9,800 bases of DNA from JBCCOW01 sp038749105 (GTDB lineage: Bacteria > Planctomycetota > Phycisphaerae > Phycisphaerales > Phycisphaeraceae). The notes under the pieces are model-generated. The model had not been told where the DNA came from. It saw only the letters and a program-made list of their open reading frames with translations, and made no database searches. The position numbers and the translations under genes were made by a program. This document shows positions 6,470-9,800 of this stretch, piece by piece. How positions within the stretch are numbered: position 1 is the stretch's first letter; each line of letters opens with the position of its first letter. The stretch covers positions 1 to 9,800 of the forward strand of contig JBCDIM010000098.1 of NCBI GenBank assembly GCA_038749105.1. The letters run 5' to 3'.

Positions 6470-8077
6470 ATGGACCCGATCTGGGTCGTCATCGCGTTCT
6501 TTGTCGGTCTGGTGGTGAAGCAGTTGGGGCTGCCACCGATGGTGGGGTTTCTGGGTGCGGGGTTTGTGCTCTCAGCGATGGGGGTCGCGCCGTCGGAGAC
6601 GCTGACGTACATGGCGGACCTGGGGATCTATCTGCTGCTGTTTAGCATCGGGCTGAAGCTGGACCTTCGGGGCTTGGCGAAGCCGGAGGTCTGGGGGGTG
6701 GCGTCGGTGCACATGGCGGTGACGACGGTGTTGGTCGGCGGGGGGGTGTTTGCGCTGTCGCTGCTGGGTCTGGGGATGTTCGCGGAGCTGACGTGGCAGA
6801 CGTCGCTGCTGGTGGCGTTTGCGCTGAGCTTCTCGAGCACGGTGTTCGCGGTGAAGGTGCTGGAAGAGAAGGCGGAGATGAAGAGCCGGCACGGGAGCGA
6901 GGCGATCGGGGTGCTGATCGTGCAGGACATCTTTGCGATTGTGTTTCTGACGGTGTCGCTGGGGAAGATGCCGTCGGAGTGGGCGTTGTGCCTGTTGGCG
7001 TTGCCGCTGGCTCGGCCGGTGCTGGGGCTGCTGATGGACCGGGTGGGGCACGGCGAGCTGATGGTGCTCACGGGGCTGGTGCTGGTGTACGCGTTCACGA
7101 CCCTGTTCGGGGTGGTGGACCTGAAGCCGGACCTCGGGGCGTTGATCGCGGGGCTGTTGGTGGGGGCGCACCCGAAGGCGAGCGAGCTGGGCAAGACGCT
7201 GCTGAGCCTGAAGGATCTGCTGCTGGTGGCGTTCTTCCTGACGATCGGGCTCAACGGGCTGCCCGGGGTCGAGCAGCTGGTGATCGCGGTGGGGCTGGTG
7301 GCGCTGGTCCCGATCAAGACGGTCGGGTTCTTCTGGCTGATGACGAAGTTCCGGCTGCGGGCGCGGACGGCGATGCTGAGTTCGCTGGCGCTGGCGAACG
7401 CGAGCGAGTTCGGGCTGATCGTGGGGGCACTGGGGGCGTCGAAGGGCTGGATCAGCGGCGAGTGGCTGGTGATCTTGGCGATCTCGGTGAGCCTGAGCTT
7501 CATCCTGGCGGCGCCGTTCAACGCCAAGGCACACGGGCTGTTCGGGCGGTTCGCCAAGCGGTTGACGCGGTTCGAGTCGGACACACGCTTGCCCGACGAC
7601 CAGCACATCGCGTTCGACAAGCCGCCGCGGGCGATCGTGGTGGCGCTGGGGCGGACGGGCACGGCGGCGTACGACGCGTTGCAGGAACACCTGGGCGACG
7701 AGGTCGTCGGGCTCGATGCCGATCCGGTGTCTGCTGAGCGTCACCGGGCCGAGGGCCGGACGGTGATTGTGGGCGACGCGACGGACCCGGACTTCTACGA
7801 GCGGCTCGGGGAGGCGTCGGGGTGTGAACTGGTATTGATCGGGCTGCAGTCCAAGTCGGAGGCCGGCACGATCACGCGGCTGCTGCGGGAGAACGGGTTC
7901 ACCGGGCACGTTGTGGCGATGGCCCGGTTCCGGGACGAGATCGAGCAGCTGCGTGAGGCGGGCGTGGATGTGCCGCGGTACCTGCACGACGAGATGGGGT
8001 TGGGGTTGGCGAGTTCGGCGCTCGAGTATCTGGAGCCCGAGACGGAAGAGGCGGGCAGCGGCGGTTCAGCCCGCTGA
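6470..8077 (+). CDS. CPA2 cation:proton antiporter with RCK (TrkA-N) domain, Kef/YbaL-like
   Basis: 535 residues. The ATG at 6470 has GGGAG at 6459-6463, 6 bases upstream; the 102-base gap after the permease shows no convincing promoter or terminator, so read-through is possible. Residues 1-350 form the membrane antiporter domain with many helices. The family signature FSSTVFAVKVLEEK (121-134) is present, and VQDIFAIV has Asp153 at the expected ion/proton-binding position. Residues about 386-522 form a cytoplasmic RCK/TrkA-N Rossmann domain: VVALGRTG (390-397), Asp416 at the end of the second strand, GDATD at 435-439. This domain normally binds NAD(H) or similar nucleotides and gates transport. 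It probably exchanges K+ or Na+ for H+ across the inner membrane, and the ion cannot be read from the sequence. The first glycine of GxGxxG is Ala392 here. A KefC-type glutathione-binding role is not evident. Confidence 0.92.
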   Translation: MDPIWVVIAFFVGLVVKQLGLPPMVGFLGAGFVLSAMGVAPSETLTYMADLGIYLLLFSIGLKLDLRGLAKPEVWGVASVHMAVTTVLVGGGVFALSLLGLGMFAELTWQTSLLVAFALSFSSTVFAVKVLEEKAEMKSRHGSEAIGVLIVQDIFAIVFLTVSLGKMPSEWALCLLALPLARPVLGLLMDRVGHGELMVLTGLVLVYAFTTLFGVVDLKPDLGALIAGLLVGAHPKASELGKTLLSLKDLLLVAFFLTIGLNGLPGVEQLVIAVGLVALVPIKTVGFFWLMTKFRLRARTAMLSSLALANASEFGLIVGALGASKGWISGEWLVILAISVSLSFILAAPFNAKAHGLFGRFAKRLTRFESDTRLPDDQHIAFDKPPRAIVVALGRTGTAAYDALQEHLGDEVVGLDADPVSAERHRAEGRTVIVGDATDPDFYERLGEASGCELVLIGLQSKSEAGTITRLLRENGFTGHVVAMARFRDEIEQLREAGVDVPRYLHDEMGLGLASSALEYLEPETEEAGSGGSAR

Positions 8078-8121
8078 GCGGGGGCCTCGGCCGAGGTGCG
8101 TGTTGGGTTGTGATCAACGCG
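8070..8121. terminator. Inverted-repeat cluster between convergent genes, probable terminator region
   Basis: Three adjacent inverted repeats fill the space where two genes converge. CCCGC-TGA-GCGGG (8070-8082) places the antiporter stop codon in a 3-base loop. CCTCGGCCGAGG (8085-8096) is a perfect palindrome. CGTGTTG (8099-8105) pairs with CAACGCG (8115-8121), with one wobble on the plus strand. No T-run is present, so termination would be imperfect or factor-assisted. Confidence 0.4.
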
Positions 8122-9264
8122 TCAGTTGAAGAAACGGATCACGGTGTCCGCGACGTGTTGGCGTTGTTCGTCGGTCAGCTCGGGGAAGATCGGGAGCGAC
8201 AGGCAGGTCGCGGCGGCGTGCTCGGTGTGGGGGAAGTCGCCCTTCTTGTAGCCGAGGTGGGCGAAGCACTTCTGCTCGTGGAGCCCGAGCGGGTAGTAGA
8301 TGGCGGTGCCGACGCCGGCGTCCTTGAGGTATTGCTGGAGGGCGTCGCGTTGCTGGTTGGTATTGGTGGTGACGGTGTACTGGTTGTAGACGCTGCGGTG
8401 GCCGGGCCGGACGGTGGGGGTGGTCAGGCCGTCGAGCTCGGCGAAGGCGGCGTTGTAGAACGCGGCGTGCTGGTTGCGCTTGTCGTGCCAGGACTCGAGG
8501 TGCTTCAGTTTGACGCGGAGGTACGCGGCCTGGAGGGTGTCGAGGCGGAAGTTGCCGCCGACCTCTTCGTGGAAGTATCGCTGCTGGGCGCCGTGGTTCC
8601 GGAACATGACGGCCCGGTGGTAGACGTCTTCGTGGGTGGTGGTGAGCAGGCCGCCGTCGCCGGCCCCGCCAAGGTTTTTGGTGGGGTAGAACGAGAACGC
8701 GGCGGCATCGCCCATCGAGCCGGCGGGTCGCCCGTAGGACTGTGCGCCGATGGCCTGGGCGGCGTCTTCGATGCAGAGCAGGTTGTGCTGCTTGCAGAGC
8801 TCGAGGATGGGGTCCATGTCAGCGGTCTGGCCGAAGAGGTGGACAGGCATGATCGCCTTGGTGCGTTCGGTCAGCGCCGCTTCGAGCTGGGTCGGGTCGA
8901 GGTTGAAGGTGTCGGGCTGGATATCGACGAAGACGGGGGTGACGCCCTGGCGGTGGAGCGAGCCGGCGGTGGCGAAGAAGGTGAAGGGGGAGGTGATGAT
9001 CTCGTGGCCGCAGTGGAGTTTGAGGGCCATGAGGGCGAGGATGAGGGCGTCGGTGCCGGAGGAGCAGCCGAGGGCGTAGGGGGCTTGGGTGTAACCGGCG
9101 AGGTCGCACTCGAGCTCAGCGATGGCGGGGCCGTTGACGCAGGCCTGGGCGTCAAGCACTTCTTCGAGCGCAGCCATGACCTCGGTCTTGATGGGCTTGA
9201 ACTGGTCCCTGAGGTCGAATGCGGGGACTTGCAGAAACGGGGGCGGGGCGGTGGTGGATGCCAT
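8122..9264 (-). CDS. DegT/DnrJ/EryC1/StrS-family PLP-dependent sugar aminotransferase
   Basis: 380 residues from the ATG at 9264. An in-frame ATG at 9315 would add 17 residues that do not look like the family, whose members begin near the PAFDLRDQF segment. The fold-type I PLP signatures are present: CSSGTDAL (67-74) for the cofactor phosphate, IEDAAQAIGA with Asp167 for the pyridine nitrogen, and SFYPTKNLGG with Lys196 as the Schiff-base lysine. NFRLDTLQAA (238-247) is also typical. These cytoplasmic enzymes transfer an amino group, usually from glutamate, to a keto sugar bound to a nucleotide, for surface polysaccharide or glycan precursors. No sugar-nucleotide dehydratase, acetyltransferase or glycosyltransferase lies in the window, so the substrate cannot be assigned. 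It follows argG on the same strand after 85 bases, but metabolically the two look unrelated. A -10-like TACAAT ends only 6 bases before the start codon. Confidence 0.93.
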   Translation of the reverse strand: MASTTAPPPFLQVPAFDLRDQFKPIKTEVMAALEEVLDAQACVNGPAIAELECDLAGYTQAPYALGCSSGTDALILALMALKLHCGHEIITSPFTFFATAGSLHRQGVTPVFVDIQPDTFNLDPTQLEAALTERTKAIMPVHLFGQTADMDPILELCKQHNLLCIEDAAQAIGAQSYGRPAGSMGDAAAFSFYPTKNLGGAGDGGLLTTTHEDVYHRAVMFRNHGAQQRYFHEEVGGNFRLDTLQAAYLRVKLKHLESWHDKRNQHAAFYNAAFAELDGLTTPTVRPGHRSVYNQYTVTTNTNQQRDALQQYLKDAGVGTAIYYPLGLHEQKCFAHLGYKKGDFPHTEHAAATCLSLPIFPELTDEQRQHVADTVIRFFN

Positions 9265-9270
9265 GGCCTC

Positions 9271-9276
9271 ATTGTA
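9271..9276 (-). promoter_or_regulatory. Candidate -10 element for the aminotransferase gene
   Basis: On the minus strand TACAAT matches the -10 consensus at 5 of 6 positions. It ends 6 bases before the ATG at 9264, so transcription would begin at or beside the start codon. GAGG at 9270-9267 is only 2 bases from the ATG, too close for a normal ribosome site. No good -35 is visible. Confidence 0.35.
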
Positions 9277-9301
9277 GAGCAGGCCGACGCAGAAACGACC
9301 G

Positions 9302-9313
9302 GCGATGCATCGC
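9302..9313. repeat. 12-base perfect palindrome upstream of the aminotransferase
   Basis: GCGATGCATCGC reads the same on both strands. It lies about 40-50 bases before the aminotransferase ATG at 9264, near where a -35 region or operator would sit relative to the TACAAT element. It could bind a dimeric regulator, but short palindromes also arise by chance in this base composition. Confidence 0.3.
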
Positions 9314-9349
9314 ATCGCGGCTACGAACGTGCTGATGTGGTGGGTGGGG

Positions 9350-9800
9350 TTAGAGCTTGGGCTTGTGCTTCAGGCCGCGGACCTGCATGGGCAGGCCGTA
9401 GAGGTCGATGAAGCCGCGGGCGGCGGTGATGTCGTAGCCGTCCATGGCGAAGCTGGCGAGGTCTTCGTCGTAGAGCGAGGTCTTGGGCGCGTCGGCCTTG
9501 ATGGCTAGGGCGCTGCCCTTGTAGAGCTTGACGGTGACCTCGCCGGTGACGGTCTGGTTGGCGTAGTCCATGAACGCTTGCAAGGCTTCGCGGAGCGGGT
9601 GGAACCACTGGCCGTTGTAGGTCAGCTCGGCGTAGCGGTGGGCAAGCTGGAGCTTCTGGTGGTAGAGGTCGCGTTCGATGCAGAGCTCAAGCTCGCCAAA
9701 AAGTACTACGAGCTGACATAAACCGCCCTGTGTATCCAACACCACCCCGTACTTCTTGCCGAGCAGGAGGTTCTCGACGTAGAGGTCGCTTACGATCCGA
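9350..9800 (-). CDS. argG: Argininosuccinate synthase, C-terminal part (5' end missing)
   Basis: 149 residues plus a TAA stop are visible; the frame stays open to the right edge, so the GTG at 9745 is internal and not the start. The enzyme joins citrulline and aspartate using ATP to give argininosuccinate, the penultimate step of arginine synthesis, in the cytoplasm. The C-terminal family pattern is clear: ERDLYHQKLQLAHRYAEL, YNGQWFHPLREAL, TVTGEVTVKLYKGSA, SLYDEDLASF, GFIDLYGLPMQVRGL. Further upstream the match weakens. The usual block VENRxVGxKSRGVYETPGG reads here VENLLLGKKYGVVLDTQGG, so the Lys-Ser-Arg and the citrulline-contacting Tyr are not kept. Codons at about 9745-9698 (TTA, TGT, GTA, GTA, CTT, TTT) are unlike the rest. 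The gene may be divergent, locally altered or carry an assembly error. No other argG-like frame is found at this site. Confidence 0.88.
   Translation of the reverse strand, partial: RIVSDLYVENLLLGKKYGVVLDTQGGLCQLVVLFGELELCIERDLYHQKLQLAHRYAELTYNGQWFHPLREALQAFMDYANQTVTGEVTVKLYKGSALAIKADAPKTSLYDEDLASFAMDGYDITAARGFIDLYGLPMQVRGLKHKPKL

Noticed and set aside
6572..7987. 471-codon minus-strand open frame
   Set aside because: It is antisense to the antiporter gene; its Arg/Gln/His/Pro-rich translation is a shadow of G-ending codons on the other strand.
8110..9411. 433-codon plus-strand open frame
   Set aside because: It is antisense to the aminotransferase, whose PLP motifs (Asp167, Lys196) are unambiguous on the minus strand.
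9630..9720. Plus-strand frame ending LAKKYYELT-stop opposite the odd argG block, considered as a gene end or a small inversion inside argG
   Set aside because: Upstream it is just the antisense of conserved argG residues, and none of the plus-strand frames restores the missing ArgG motif, so an inversion is not supported.

Overview
The window is GC-rich bacterial chromosomal DNA. It most resembles Planctomycetota, possibly class Phycisphaerae. That placement is an inference from gene content: a thioredoxin-reductase-like flavoprotein joined to a membrane tail, two exported proteins I do not recognise, and a FucP-type sugar permease. The sequence contains no direct taxonomic marker. I see no mobile element, CRISPR array, rRNA or prophage gene.

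Layout. (1) Positions 1-1671, minus strand: a large FAD/NAD(P)-dependent oxidoreductase with C-terminal membrane helices, running off the left edge. (2) 1672-2179: a 508-base divergent gap with AT-rich pockets and small hairpins but no gene I can defend. (3) 2180-4622, plus strand: two unrecognised exported proteins 16 bases apart, very likely one operon. (4) 4745-4818: tRNA-Val with anticodon CAC, with a promoter-like pair upstream and a hairpin downstream. (5) 4907-8077, plus strand: a FucP-family sugar:proton symporter, then a CPA2 (Kef/YbaL-type) cation:proton antiporter with an NAD-binding RCK domain. (6) 8122-9800, minus strand: a DegT-family PLP sugar aminotransferase downstream of the 3' end of argG (argininosuccinate synthase), which runs off the right edge. 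Groups 5 and 6 converge on a 44-base gap full of inverted repeats.

The genes do not form one obvious pathway. The two transporters are both proton-coupled, but shared regulation is not shown. The aminotransferase has no visible sugar-nucleotide partners here, so its substrate is open. The + strand is C-biased before the tRNA and strongly G-biased after it, and third codon positions follow this.

The observations most worth following are three. The oxidoreductase appears circularly permuted, with the FAD-binding 'GLFVVGD' segment normally found at the C-terminus placed before the N-terminal GxGxxG. The exported pair is unrecognised. A conserved ArgG substrate-binding block looks replaced by a short stretch with atypical codon use.
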